Origin: Actinomyces respiraculi
GTDB taxonomy: Bacteria; Actinomycetota; Actinomycetes; Actinomycetales; Actinomycetaceae
Length of the DNA stretch: 64,000 bases
Direction: 5' to 3'
NCBI RefSeq assembly: GCF_014595995.2
Contig: NZ_CP063989.1
Location: 310,001-374,000, forward strand
The notes below the pieces were generated by a model. The model worked only from the letters and a program-made list of their open reading frames with translations. It did no database searches and was not told the origin of the DNA. Shown one piece after another: positions 56,538 to 64,000 of this stretch. Numbering within the stretch: position 1 is the stretch's first letter; each line of letters starts with the position of its first letter. The position numbers and the translations under genes are program-made.

Positions 56538-57305
56538 TCAGAGGACGGCGAGGTAGCAGGCCACGCAGTGGCAGGCCCAGGCCGCCACGGTGCACACGTG
56601 GAAGACCTCGTGGAAACCGAACCAGCGGGGCAGCGGGTCGGGGCGCTTGCGGGCGTAGATGACGCCGCCGATCGTGTACGTCACGCCACCGGCCACGAGC
56701 AGCCACACGATCGCCGGGCCCCCGGACTGCCAGAACTGGGGCAGGAACCACAGCGCCACCCAGCCCAGGACGATGTAGAGCAGGGTCGTCAGCCAGCGCG
56801 GCGCCGTCGGCCACACGAGGGAGGTGATGATGCCCAGGGCCGCCCCGCCCCACACGACGCCGAGCACGAGCGCCGCCGTGCGCGCATCGAGCAGCGCCAC
56901 CGACAGCGGCGTGTAGGTCCCGGCGATGAGCAGGTAGATGTTGGCGTGGTCGAAGCGCCGCAGGACGGTGGAGACGGAGGCCGGGAAGCGGCCGTTGGAG
57001 ATGTGGTAGACGCCGGAGTTGGCGAATAGGAGCAGGGAGCACACCAGGTAGGCGGCGCAGGCCCAGGTCAGGGCGGTGCCGTCGGCCAGGACGGTGAGCA
57101 CGATGCAGGCGGCCAGGGCGAGGGGGGCGGTGGCCGCGTGGATCCAGCCGCGCAGGCGGGGCTTGACGGCCAGGGCGGCCTCGCGCGCGGCGTCCCTGGC
57201 GGCGCTCGCGGCGCTGGCGAGAGCGGAGGCGGCGCCGCCGGCCCCGCCGGTTGCGGGGGTCTCAGGGCGGGGGTGCTCCGTTGAGGGTCCGGGGTTGGTG
57301 GTCAT
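56538..57305 (-). CDS. hemolysin III/PAQR-family membrane protein
   Basis: The 255-residue protein has a 50-residue Ala/Pro/Gly-rich N-terminus and seven hydrophobic segments. PAQR blocks are clear: SGVYHIS, FDHANIYLLIAGTYTP and the terminal GFHEVFHVCTVAAWACH. The Ser, Asp and three His typical of the family's zinc site are present. Bacterial members (TrhA/YqfA) affect membrane lipid homeostasis. The ATG has CGGAGG about 7 nt upstream on its strand. A tandem dyad operator candidate lies 25-60 bp upstream. Confidence 0.9.
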   Translation of the reverse strand: MTTNPGPSTEHPRPETPATGGAGGAASALASAASAARDAAREAALAVKPRLRGWIHAATAPLALAACIVLTVLADGTALTWACAAYLVCSLLLFANSGVYHISNGRFPASVSTVLRRFDHANIYLLIAGTYTPLSVALLDARTAALVLGVVWGGAALGIITSLVWPTAPRWLTTLLYIVLGWVALWFLPQFWQSGGPAIVWLLVAGGVTYTIGGVIYARKRPDPLPRWFGFHEVFHVCTVAAWACHCVACYLAVL

Positions 57306-57328
57306 GGGGCCTCCGGCACTCCAAGTAA

Positions 57329-57362
57329 GTTACGGTTCCGTAGGTTACGCCTCCGTAGGTTA
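57329..57362. promoter_or_regulatory. 15-bp tandem repeats with TACGGTTCCGTA dyad, divergent promoter region
   Basis: Units at 57329-57343 and 57344-57358 have the form GTTACGnnTCCGTAG, and a partial third begins at 57359. The first contains the perfect palindrome TACGGTTCCGTA (57331-57342). Read on the minus strand it gives TAACCT and TAACTT boxes for the hemolysin III gene. TetR-type repressors of membrane-lipid genes often bind TACGG/CCGTA dyads, so regulation of this promoter is plausible. Confidence 0.5.
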
Positions 57363-57546
57363 GATGTGAAGGGGTGGCTGCTCTGTTCACCGTCTCCCCG
57401 CGGGCCGGACCCCGCCACACCCCGTGCTGCCCCACTGCACGTCGTCCCACCTCCACCAGGCCCGCCTCGCGTACCGTTGAGCGTGGCACGCACCGTGCGG
57501 GCCCGAAGCGCCGCCACCGGGCGGCCGAGTGGAAGGCAGGTGCGTA

Positions 57547-58317
57547 ATGGCTGGCAACAACCTCGTTTACGACCTCTACGAGCGTCGACTCGCCTCCCAG
57601 GTCGAGACCGACCGCGTGCCCGAGCACGTGGGTGTCATCCTCGACGGCAACCGCCGCTGGGCCAAGCAGATGGGCATCGGCACCTCCCAGGGGCACAAGC
57701 GCGGCGCCGATAAGATCGAGGAGTTCCTCGGCTGGGCCCACACCGCCGGCGTCAAGGTCGTCACCCTGTGGCTGCTGAGCACGGACAACCTCAACCGCGA
57801 CCCCGCCGAGCTCTCCCCCCTGCTCGACATCATCGCCAACGCCGTCGAGGGCCTGGCCGGAGCCGGTGCCTGGCGCCTGCGTCTGGTGGGTGCCGTCGAC
57901 CTCCTGCCCGAGCCCGTCGCCCTGCGCCTGCGCGCCGCCGTCGACTCCACCCACCCCGACGACGCCGACGGACGCATGCAGGTCAACGTCGCCGTCGGCT
58001 ACGGCGGCCGCCAGGAGATCGCCGAGGCCGTGCGCGACGTCCTGCGTGAGCGCGCCGCCGCCGGGGCCACCCTCGAGGAGGTCGCCGAGACCCTGTGCGA
58101 GGAGGACATCACCGCCCACCTCTACACCAAGGGCCAGCCCGACCCCGAGCTCGTCATCCGCACCTCCGGCGAGCAGCGCCTGTCCGGCTTCCTGCTGTGG
58201 CAGTCCGTGCACTCCGAGTACTACTTCTGCGAGGTGTACTGGCCGGACTTCCGCCGCATCGACTTCTTGCGCGCCCTGCGCGACTACGCCCGGCGGGAGC
58301 GTCGCCTGGGCCGCTAG
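57547..58317 (+). CDS. uppS: cis-isoprenyl diphosphate synthase (undecaprenyl/decaprenyl type)
   Basis: The 256-residue enzyme elongates an isoprenyl diphosphate to the lipid carrier used in cell-wall synthesis. The substrate Asp33 is in HVGVILDGNRRWAK. TLWLLSTDNLNRDP, NVAVGYGGRQEI, the RTSGEQRLSGFLLWQ diphosphate-binding block and YWPDFRRIDFLRALRDY follow. Chain length cannot be read from this. The ATG at 57547 has GGAAGGCAGGT upstream. It is transcribed divergently from the hemolysin III gene. Confidence 0.95.
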   Translation: MAGNNLVYDLYERRLASQVETDRVPEHVGVILDGNRRWAKQMGIGTSQGHKRGADKIEEFLGWAHTAGVKVVTLWLLSTDNLNRDPAELSPLLDIIANAVEGLAGAGAWRLRLVGAVDLLPEPVALRLRAAVDSTHPDDADGRMQVNVAVGYGGRQEIAEAVRDVLRERAAAGATLEEVAETLCEEDITAHLYTKGQPDPELVIRTSGEQRLSGFLLWQSVHSEYYFCEVYWPDFRRIDFLRALRDYARRERRLGR

Positions 58318-58439
58318 AGGTCCGACGGCGGGCGCCACCCGACGCTGTCGCCCGCGTGTCGTAGGTCACAGTCGGCATAGTCTGGGTGCCACGAGGCGGC
58401 CGACCGCCGGGGCGTCGCCGCGACCTTTGGAGTGGCGAC

Positions 58440-59750
58440 ATGCGCACCTACGTCCTGGACACCTCCGTCCTGCTCTCCGACCCCCGAGCTCTCCTGCGCT
58501 TCGCCGAGCATGCCGTCATCGTGCCCGTCGTCGTCATCACCGAGCTCGAGGGCAAGCGCCACCACCCCGAGCTCGGCTACTTCGCCCGCACCGCCCTGCG
58601 CCTGCTCGACTCCCTGCGCGAGACGCACGGCCGGCTCGACCGCCCCGTCCCTCTCAACGACCTCGGCGGCACCCTGCACGTCGACCTCGACGGCGACGAT
58701 CCCGCTGCCCTGCCCGCGGGCATGCGCCTGGGCGACAACGACACCCGCATTCTCAGCGTTGCCGTCAACCTGGCCCGCGCGGGCGAGGACGTCACGGTCG
58801 TCTCCAAGGACCTGCCCATGCGGATCAAGGCCGCCGCCGTCGGCCTTCAGTCGGACGAGTACCGCGCCCAGCTCGCCAGCGACTCCGGCTACACCGGCAT
58901 GACGAGCCTGGACGTCACCGCCGAGGAGATGAGCACCCTGTGGGAGGGCTCCCTGGCTCTCGAGGGGCTGTTCGACGGCGAAGCCGCCGCCCGCCTGGCC
59001 GAAGAGCCCGTCCACACCGGCGTCACGGTCACCTCCCCGCGCGGCTCAGCCCTCGCCACCGTCGTCGACGACGCCCTGCGCCTGGTGCGCCCCGACCGGG
59101 AGGTCTTCGGCGTGCGCGGGCGCTCGGCCGAGCAGCGCGTCGCCATCGACCACCTGCTCAACCCGGCCATCGGCATCGTCTCCCTGGGCGGGCGTGCCGG
59201 CACCGGCAAGTCCGCGCTCGCCCTGAGCGCCGGGCTCGACGCCGTCGTCAACCGGCGCGAGCACCGCAAGGTCCTCGTCTTCCGCCCCTTGTACGCCGTG
59301 GGCGGTCAGACCCTCGGCTTCCTGCCCGGCGACAGCGGGGAGAAGATGCAGCCCTGGTCCGAGGCGGTCTTCGACACCCTCACCTCCGTCATCCCCGCCG
59401 AGCGCATCGACAGGATTGTCCAGCTCGGCCAGGTCGAGGTCCTGCCGCTGACGCACATCCGCGGGCGCTCCTTCCACGACGCCTTCGTCATCGTCGATGA
59501 GGCGCAGTCCCTTGAGCGCAACGTCCTGCTCACCGTGCTCTCGCGCGTGGGACAGAACTCCAAGGTGGTGCTCACTCACGACGTCGCCCAGCGCGACAAC
59601 CTGCGCGTGGGGCGTTGGGACGGGGTTGCCTCCGTCATCGAGTCGCTCAAGGGCAACCCGCTGTTCGCGCACATCGACCTTGTGCGCACCGAGCGCAGCG
59701 AGATCGCCGAGCTCGTCACGACGATGCTCGACGACGTGCCCCTGTACTGA
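58440..59750 (+). CDS. PIN-PhoH (PhoH2-type) ATPase
   Basis: The 436-residue protein joins an N-terminal PIN RNase domain (1-150, [15 protein letters not shown] and LGDNDTRIL acids) to a C-terminal PhoH ATPase (about 230-436). The ATPase has Walker [14 protein letters not shown] near 250-262 and Walker [13 protein letters not shown] at about 349, with a downstream [10 protein letters not shown] block. PhoH2 proteins unwind and cleave RNA, and in mycobacteria are linked to a toxin-antitoxin-like gene. No antitoxin-like frame was found directly upstream. The ATG has TTTGGAG 8 nt before it; TAGTCT near 58378 is a likely -10 box. Confidence 0.93.
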   Translation: MRTYVLDTSVLLSDPRALLRFAEHAVIVPVVVITELEGKRHHPELGYFARTALRLLDSLRETHGRLDRPVPLNDLGGTLHVDLDGDDPAALPAGMRLGDNDTRILSVAVNLARAGEDVTVVSKDLPMRIKAAAVGLQSDEYRAQLASDSGYTGMTSLDVTAEEMSTLWEGSLALEGLFDGEAAARLAEEPVHTGVTVTSPRGSALATVVDDALRLVRPDREVFGVRGRSAEQRVAIDHLLNPAIGIVSLGGRAGTGKSALALSAGLDAVVNRREHRKVLVFRPLYAVGGQTLGFLPGDSGEKMQPWSEAVFDTLTSVIPAERIDRIVQLGQVEVLPLTHIRGRSFHDAFVIVDEAQSLERNVLLTVLSRVGQNSKVVLTHDVAQRDNLRVGRWDGVASVIESLKGNPLFAHIDLVRTERSEIAELVTTMLDDVPLY

Positions 59751-59781
59751 GCGGGGCCGGTGCAGCTGCGGTGCCCCGGAC

Positions 59782-60744
59782 TCAGGCCAGCTCGGCGCGC
59801 GTGGGCGGGTTCGCCCCGGCGCGCGAGACGGTGATGTCCGCGATCGCGGCGGCGTGGCGCACGACGCGCTCCAGGGTGGCCGCGTCGATGGAGCGCAGGG
59901 CCTCACGGCGCTCGGCGCCCACCAGGTCCTCGCACCACAGGCCGTCCTCGAGCCCTCCCATGAAGGAGTCGCCGGCCCCCACCGTGTCCGCGACGACGAC
60001 GGACGGGTCCGCCGGGACCTCCAGGCGCACGCCGGAGGCCGCCAGCGCGAGGGCCCCGCGCTTGCCGCGGGTAACGACGACGAGGGCCGCCCCTAGGTCC
60101 AGCCAGCCGCGCAGCACGGTCTCCAGGGCCCCGTCTGATGAGGCGTCGACGCCGTAGAACCAGGCGACGTCCTCGTCGGAGCACTTGACGAGGTCGGACA
60201 GGGCGATGAGCGACTCGACGGTGGCGCGCGCTGAGGCCGGCTCACCCATGAGCTGGGGGCGGGCGTTCGGGTCGTAGCAGACGGTCGCGGTTTCCCGGTG
60301 CGCCTCAAGGGCGCGGCGCACCGTGTCGGCGCCGGGCTGAAGGATCGCCGCGATGGAGCCCGTGTGCACGAGGACGGGGGCGGCGCCGTCGGAAGTCTGC
60401 GGGAAGGGCGGGTTCCAGTCGAGGTCGAAGACGTAGGTGGCGGCGCGGTCGGCGCCGATGGTCGCCTGCGCGGTGGAGGTGCGCGCCGCGCCGTCGCTGC
60501 CGGGGGCCAGACGCACCCCGGAGGCCTCCAGGTGGGTCCGAACGGCCGCACCGCGTGCGTCGGCGGCGATCCAGCAGGTGAGCTCGGCCTCGCGGCCCAG
60601 GCGTGAGAGTCCCAGGGCGACGTTGGCGGGTGAGCCGCCGGGGATTTCTTGGGGCTCCTCGCCGGGGTGGATGACGACGTCGATAAGAGCCTCGCCGATG
60701 ACGAGGGCGGTGCCGGGGCGGCCGGTGGTGGACGTGTAGGTCAT
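59782..60744 (-). CDS. PfkB-family sugar kinase (fructokinase-like)
   Basis: The 320-residue ribokinase-like kinase shows the N-terminal signature PGGSPANVALGLSRLG and the C-terminal VVADTVGAGDSFMGG with the catalytic Asp. YVFDLDWNPPF and VCYDPNARPQL resemble fructokinases. It probably phosphorylates fructose or a related sugar in the cytoplasm. It is a single gene: xseB lies about 210 bp upstream in the same direction and phoH converges 31 bp away. Substrate assignment is tentative. Confidence 0.88.
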   Translation of the reverse strand: MTYTSTTGRPGTALVIGEALIDVVIHPGEEPQEIPGGSPANVALGLSRLGREAELTCWIAADARGAAVRTHLEASGVRLAPGSDGAARTSTAQATIGADRAATYVFDLDWNPPFPQTSDGAAPVLVHTGSIAAILQPGADTVRRALEAHRETATVCYDPNARPQLMGEPASARATVESLIALSDLVKCSDEDVAWFYGVDASSDGALETVLRGWLDLGAALVVVTRGKRGALALAASGVRLEVPADPSVVVADTVGAGDSFMGGLEDGLWCEDLVGAERREALRSIDAATLERVVRHAAAIADITVSRAGANPPTRAELA

Positions 60745-60820
60745 GGCGGGTCCTTCGGTGCGGCGAGCGGGTGGCGGTGTGTGAGGTCCGACAGGAGCGG
60801 GAGGGCGGTGGCGTTGGAGG

Positions 60821-60901
60821 GGGCGGGAGAAGCGAACTGGGACGGAGCGGGATCGGGCGGGAGAGGGGCCGGGCGGGAGAAGCGAACTGAGCCGGAGCGG
60901 G
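60821..60901. repeat. 50-bp-spaced direct repeat
   Basis: GGGCGGGAGAAGCGAACTG followed four bases later by CGGAGCGGG occurs at 60821 and 60871, exactly 50 bp apart, between xseB and the sugar kinase gene. Confidence 0.75.
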
Positions 60902-60952
60902 GCGGCGCCGGGGCTCGGTGGCGGCCGTCGGCCGATGCGTCGTCGCGTGGTG

Positions 60953-61231
60953 TCAGGCCTCGTTGCCGACAGCCTCCTGCTCCCGACGGGCGACGGCGGC
61001 CAGGCGACCGCGGGCGTCGTCGAGCCAGGACTGGCAGCGGGCGGCCAGGGCCTCGCCGCGCTCCCACAGGGCCAGCGCCTCCTCGAGCGGCACCTGGCCG
61101 GCCTCGAGACGCTGGACGACGGCGACCAGCTCCTCGCGGGCGCGCTCGTAGGACAGGGAGGCGACGTCAGCGTTGGCGTTCTCGCCTCCGGCCTCGCTTC
61201 CGAGGGGGGAGGTGTCTGGGCTCAGGCTCAT
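60953..61231 (-). CDS. xseB: exodeoxyribonuclease VII small subunit
   Basis: XseB forms the rod of the XseA-XseB nuclease that degrades single-stranded DNA. The 92-residue protein has the family helix SYERAREELVAVVQRLEAGQ and PLEEALALWERGEAL. The ATG at 61231 begins MSLSPDTSP. An N-terminal stretch of about 20 residues before the domain is longer than in Escherichia coli. It lies 125 bp after xseA in the same direction. Confidence 0.93.
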   Translation of the reverse strand: MSLSPDTSPLGSEAGGENANADVASLSYERAREELVAVVQRLEAGQVPLEEALALWERGEALAARCQSWLDDARGRLAAVARREQEAVGNEA

Positions 61232-61356
61232 GCTGTGATTGTTGCACGGTGGTCCGACACGATGGGAGGGTCGGAAGCGGGCTGTGTGACCGCTCAGGAG
61301 CCCGTGTCCGGGCTGGCAGTGGCCGTGGACGACTGGCGACATCCCACCAGTGCAGG

Positions 61357-62694
61357 TCAGGAGCTCGTCTCCGGGTTGGCAGTGGGCTTGGTGGTGCCCA
61401 TGACCTGGGCGACGAGGCGGCCCTGGGCGAGCACACCTTCGATGAGGTCGCCCTTGGTGAGCTCATCAGCGCTTGTGACGACGCCGACGCCGGGCTTGCG
61501 CAGGATCGCGTACCCGCGGTCGAGGACCCCCTGCGGGGACAGCGCCGTCAACTGCGCGCGGTGGGCCCGTAGCTCCGCCGTCGCCAGGTCGAGAGTGCCG
61601 CTGAGCGCGCGACGCATTCGCTCACGGGTGCGCCCCAGCTCCGCCTCCTGCTCACGGACGATGACGGTGGGGTCCGCCATGACGGGGCGATCGCGTAGGT
61701 GGTCCAGGCGGGTCTGCTCCTCGTCGAGGCGGGTGGCGAGGACGGCGCGAATGCGTGAGCGGGCCTGGTCCAGGCCGAGGGTCTCCTGGGCGAGGTCGGG
61801 CACGATCCGGCGGGCCGCGTCGGTGGGGGTCGAGGCCCGGTAGTCGGCGACGTCGTCGAGCACAGGACGGTCGGTCTCGTGGCCGATGGCCGAGACGAGC
61901 GGAGTGCGGCAGGCGGCGGCGGCTCGCACGAGTCCCTCGTCGGAGAAGGGCAGGAGGTCCTCGACGGCGCCTCCGCCGCGGGCGACGACGATGACGTCGA
62001 CGAGGGGGTCGGCGTCGAGCTCCTTGATGGCGGCGGTCACCTGGCTGACGGCGTGAACGCCCTGGACGGCGACCTCGCGGATCTCGAAGGGCAGCTCGGG
62101 CCAGCGCAGGCGGGCGTTGACGACGACGTCGTCCTTCGCCTTGGCGTCGCGGCCGCACACGAGGCCGACCGTGCGGGGCAGGAAGGGTAGGGGGCGCTTG
62201 CGCTCGGGGGCGAGCAGCCCCTCGGCGGCGAGGGTGCGGCGCAGTTGCTCGATGCGGGCGAGCAGGTCGCCGGTGCCGACGGCGCGCACCTCGTCGAGCT
62301 GAAGCTGGAGGGAACCGCCGCGCGTCCAGAAGGTGGGGCGGCCGTGGGCCACGACGCGCAGGCCGTCGGTGACCTCGGAGCCCATGGCCTGCTCGGAGGC
62401 GACGAGGTCACGGCGGTACATGGCGGCGCGCAGGCTGACCTCGCTGGACACGTCGCGCAGGGTGAGGAAGGACATGCCGGAGCGGCGGTTGACCTGCACG
62501 ACCTGGGCCTCGACCCACACCTCGGTCATGCGGGCGACATAGCTCTCGATCTTGGTGGACAGCAGCGAAAGGGGCCATGGGTTCTCAGGCGTCGTCTCGC
62601 GGGCCAACCGGGCCGGCTCCTGGGCGGTGGCGGGGTTCGTGCGCTGGGCGTCGGCGCGTTGGGCGGCCAGGTTCGACGAGGGCTGCTGGGTCAC
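61357..62694 (-). CDS. xseA: exodeoxyribonuclease VII large subunit
   Basis: XseA is the catalytic subunit that degrades single-stranded DNA to oligonucleotides. The 445-residue protein has an N-terminal OB-fold (about 45-140, VWVEAQVVQVNRRSGMSFLTLRD) and the catalytic block DVIVVARGGGAVEDLLPFSDE with SAIGHETDRPVLDDVADYRASTP split over the active site. A C-terminal coiled-coil ends at LDRGYAILRKPGV. The GTG at 62694 was chosen because a CACAGT box ends 6 nt before it; a longer frame starts at 62715. xseB follows. Confidence 0.95.
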   Translation of the reverse strand: MTQQPSSNLAAQRADAQRTNPATAQEPARLARETTPENPWPLSLLSTKIESYVARMTEVWVEAQVVQVNRRSGMSFLTLRDVSSEVSLRAAMYRRDLVASEQAMGSEVTDGLRVVAHGRPTFWTRGGSLQLQLDEVRAVGTGDLLARIEQLRRTLAAEGLLAPERKRPLPFLPRTVGLVCGRDAKAKDDVVVNARLRWPELPFEIREVAVQGVHAVSQVTAAIKELDADPLVDVIVVARGGGAVEDLLPFSDEGLVRAAAACRTPLVSAIGHETDRPVLDDVADYRASTPTDAARRIVPDLAQETLGLDQARSRIRAVLATRLDEEQTRLDHLRDRPVMADPTVIVREQEAELGRTRERMRRALSGTLDLATAELRAHRAQLTALSPQGVLDRGYAILRKPGVGVVTSADELTKGDLIEGVLAQGRLVAQVMGTTKPTANPETSS

Positions 62695-62761
62695 GGGGCC
62701 ACTGTGCCACGCCACGTGGACGGGTTGCTGTCGGTCCCACGGACGCGCGGAGGGAGAAGTT

Positions 62762-62886
62762 GGGTACGGGCATCGCGGGCGGGGGAGCGGGAATCAGCCT
62801 GATCGCGGGAATCGAGCCGGGTACGGCAATCGCGGGCGGGGGTGTGGGAATCAGCCTGGTCACGGGAATCAAACTGGGTGCGGGGG
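62762..62886. repeat. 57-bp minisatellite between xseA and rmuC
   Basis: Units begin at 62762, 62819 and (partial) 62876, each starting GGGT(A/G)CGG. The first two match over most of their length (CATCGCGGGCGGGGG against CAATCGCGGGCGGGGG, then GGGAATCAGCCTG). The partial unit runs up to the rmuC stop codon. The period is a multiple of three, but no ribosome site or gene-like start was found. Confidence 0.88.
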
Positions 62887-64000
62887 TCACGGACGCGGGC
62901 GTTCCGGTTCAACGGGGCGGGTGAACTCGGGGGCGGTGAGCGCACGTACCTGCGCGTCGTCGGGGGAGACCTGACGCGGGCTCGGCACCTCACCGGCCAG
63001 CGAGTCAAGGCTGCGGGCGGTCACCAGGAGTCTCGACTCCAGGGAGGCGACCGTGCGGTTGTAGGAGGCGACCGAGCGGGTCAGGCTCGCCCCCAGCGCG
63101 TCCAGGTGTCCGGCCACCGTCCCCAGGCGCTCGTACAGCGTGCGCCCGAGCTCAAGGAGTTCTTGGGCGTCCTGCGTCACCGCCGTGCGCGCCCAGGCGG
63201 TTGCACAGGTGCGCAGCAGCGCCAGGAGGGAAGCTGGAGAAGTCAGGGCCACCCCCTTGTCCAGGGCGTGCTCCATGAGCGTGGGGTCCGCCTCCAGGGC
63301 CGCCGCCAGCACCGGCTCAGCCGGCACGAAGAGGACGACGAGTTCGGGTGAGGACCCCAGGGCCCGGTCGTAGCCGCGGGAGGCCAAAGTGTCCACGTGC
63401 GAGCGCAGTGCCGCTGCGTGGGCCGCCAGGAGCCTGCGGCGCTCGGCGTCGTCGGGCTCACCCCCGTCCTCACCCAGCCCCGCCGCTCGCAGGTAGGCGT
63501 CCATGGGGGCCTTGGCGTCCAGGGCGAGGAAGCCGTCACCCGGCAGGTGGACGACGACGTCGGGGCGGGACCCGGAGCCGGAGCAGGAGCCCGAGACGGC
63601 CCCCGTGCGGGTGCCCGCGGTGGGCGAGGAGGCGCCCGCCGTGGACCGGGAGGCCAGGACGGAGGCGACCGAGCGCTGCTCGGAGAAGTCCACGTGCGCC
63701 AGCATCCCCGAGGCCTCGAGCACCCGGGCCATCTCGACCTCCCCCCACATGCCGCGGCTCGAGCGCGAGCGCAGGGCGCCCGTGAGAGAGGCGGTGGCAC
63801 GCCGCAGCTCCTCCTCCGCCTGTGCGCCCGCGCGCAGCTGCTCGGAGAGCGCCGCGTGCTGGGCCACCCGCTCGCGCTCCATCAGCTCCACGCGTGAGCC
63901 GACCTGCTCGAGCTGGGCGCGCACCGGCGCCAGCGCCCGCAGGACCGAGCCGTCGCGCTCGGCCCGCTCCTCCGCGAGCACCGCCCGCTGCTCCAGCGCC
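62887..64000 (-). CDS. rmuC: RmuC-family DNA recombination protein, N-terminus outside window
   Basis: At least 371 residues of a RmuC protein lie in the window, and the frame is open at 64000, so the start is beyond it. The visible part has a coiled-coil (ERAERDGSVLRALAPVRAQL and onward) and then the nuclease-like domain with RSSRGMWGEVEMARVLEASGM, RPDVVVHLPGDGFLALDAKAPMDAYL and ELVVLFVPAEPVLAAALE. The PDVVVHLP and DAK motifs fit the PD-(D/E)XK-like core of the family. RmuC limits inversion and recombination at short inverted repeats, notable in a genome region rich in them. The end abuts the 57-bp minisatellite. Confidence 0.9.
   Translation of the reverse strand, partial: ALEQRAVLAEERAERDGSVLRALAPVRAQLEQVGSRVELMERERVAQHAALSEQLRAGAQAEEELRRATASLTGALRSRSSRGMWGEVEMARVLEASGMLAHVDFSEQRSVASVLASRSTAGASSPTAGTRTGAVSGSCSGSGSRPDVVVHLPGDGFLALDAKAPMDAYLRAAGLGEDGGEPDDAERRRLLAAHAAALRSHVDTLASRGYDRALGSSPELVVLFVPAEPVLAAALEADPTLMEHALDKGVALTSPASLLALLRTCATAWARTAVTQDAQELLELGRTLYERLGTVAGHLDALGASLTRSVASYNRTVASLESRLLVTARSLDSLAGEVPSPRQVSPDDAQVRALTAPEFTRPVEPERPRP

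Noticed and set aside
58386..58440. Antitoxin gene upstream of the PIN-PhoH gene
   Set aside because: The interval is only a short leader after uppS; no reading frame with antitoxin features fits.
62577..62924. 115-codon frame over the 57-bp repeats encoding Gly-Ile-Ala repeats
   Set aside because: It overlaps xseA on the other strand, lacks a ribosome site and has the look of a translated minisatellite.

Overview
The window is about 70% GC. It carries actinobacterial gene neighbourhoods (metG-tatD-rpf-rsmA-ispE; DivIC-DUF501-ppx), resuscitation-promoting-factor-type wall hydrolases and LPxTG-type surface proteins with DUF5979-like repeats. This fits an Actinomyces/Schaalia-like member of the Actinomycetales chromosome; the genus is an inference. 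Many genes appear to be leaderless, with a TAnnnT box ending 6-8 nt before the start codon.

Layout. 1-1.5 kb: an IS3-family transposase remnant and a complete IS630-family element. 1.6-10.4 kb: housekeeping run metG, tatD, two G5-domain muralidase paralogues (the second an Rpf), rsmA, a divergent ispE and an ABC-F ATPase. 10.4-13.1 kb: a foldback repeat element, a TetR regulator, tRNA-Gln(TTG) and prs. 13.2-19 kb: two related LPxTG-type adhesin genes. The first is broken by an amber codon and a 1-nt deletion, the second is intact, and their 3' ends and downstream DNA are identical over about 272 bp. 19-29.8 kb: mfd, an orphan AAA ATPase with a direct-repeat promoter, eno, a second foldback element, DivIC-like protein, DUF501 protein, ppx and aroD. 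30-34.6 kb: a likely acquired pair, namely a single-chain double ABC exporter with complementary degenerate ATPase domains and a broken S9-type peptidase. 34.9-42.2 kb: rplY, pth, a two-component system with a drug/antibiotic-type ABC exporter, a Bax-inhibitor-like membrane protein and an FKBP. 42.9-52.5 kb: ilvD, a four-gene peptide-type ABC importer with fused permeases, ilvA and an FMN reductase. 52.6-64 kb: an ABC-class ATPase, msrA, greA, hemolysin III, uppS, PhoH-like, a PfkB sugar kinase, xseBA and a partial rmuC.

The intergenic DNA is rich in repeats: two foldback elements that share arms with a bare hairpin at 55.4 kb, two copies of a clustered palindrome, two loci of a 20-bp-period array that begins with inverted units, two loci of a 22-bp tandem repeat, and a 57-bp minisatellite. 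These repeats, the recombining adhesin pair and the ABC/peptidase module are the most unusual content. No CRISPR array, prophage or complete defence system was recognised.
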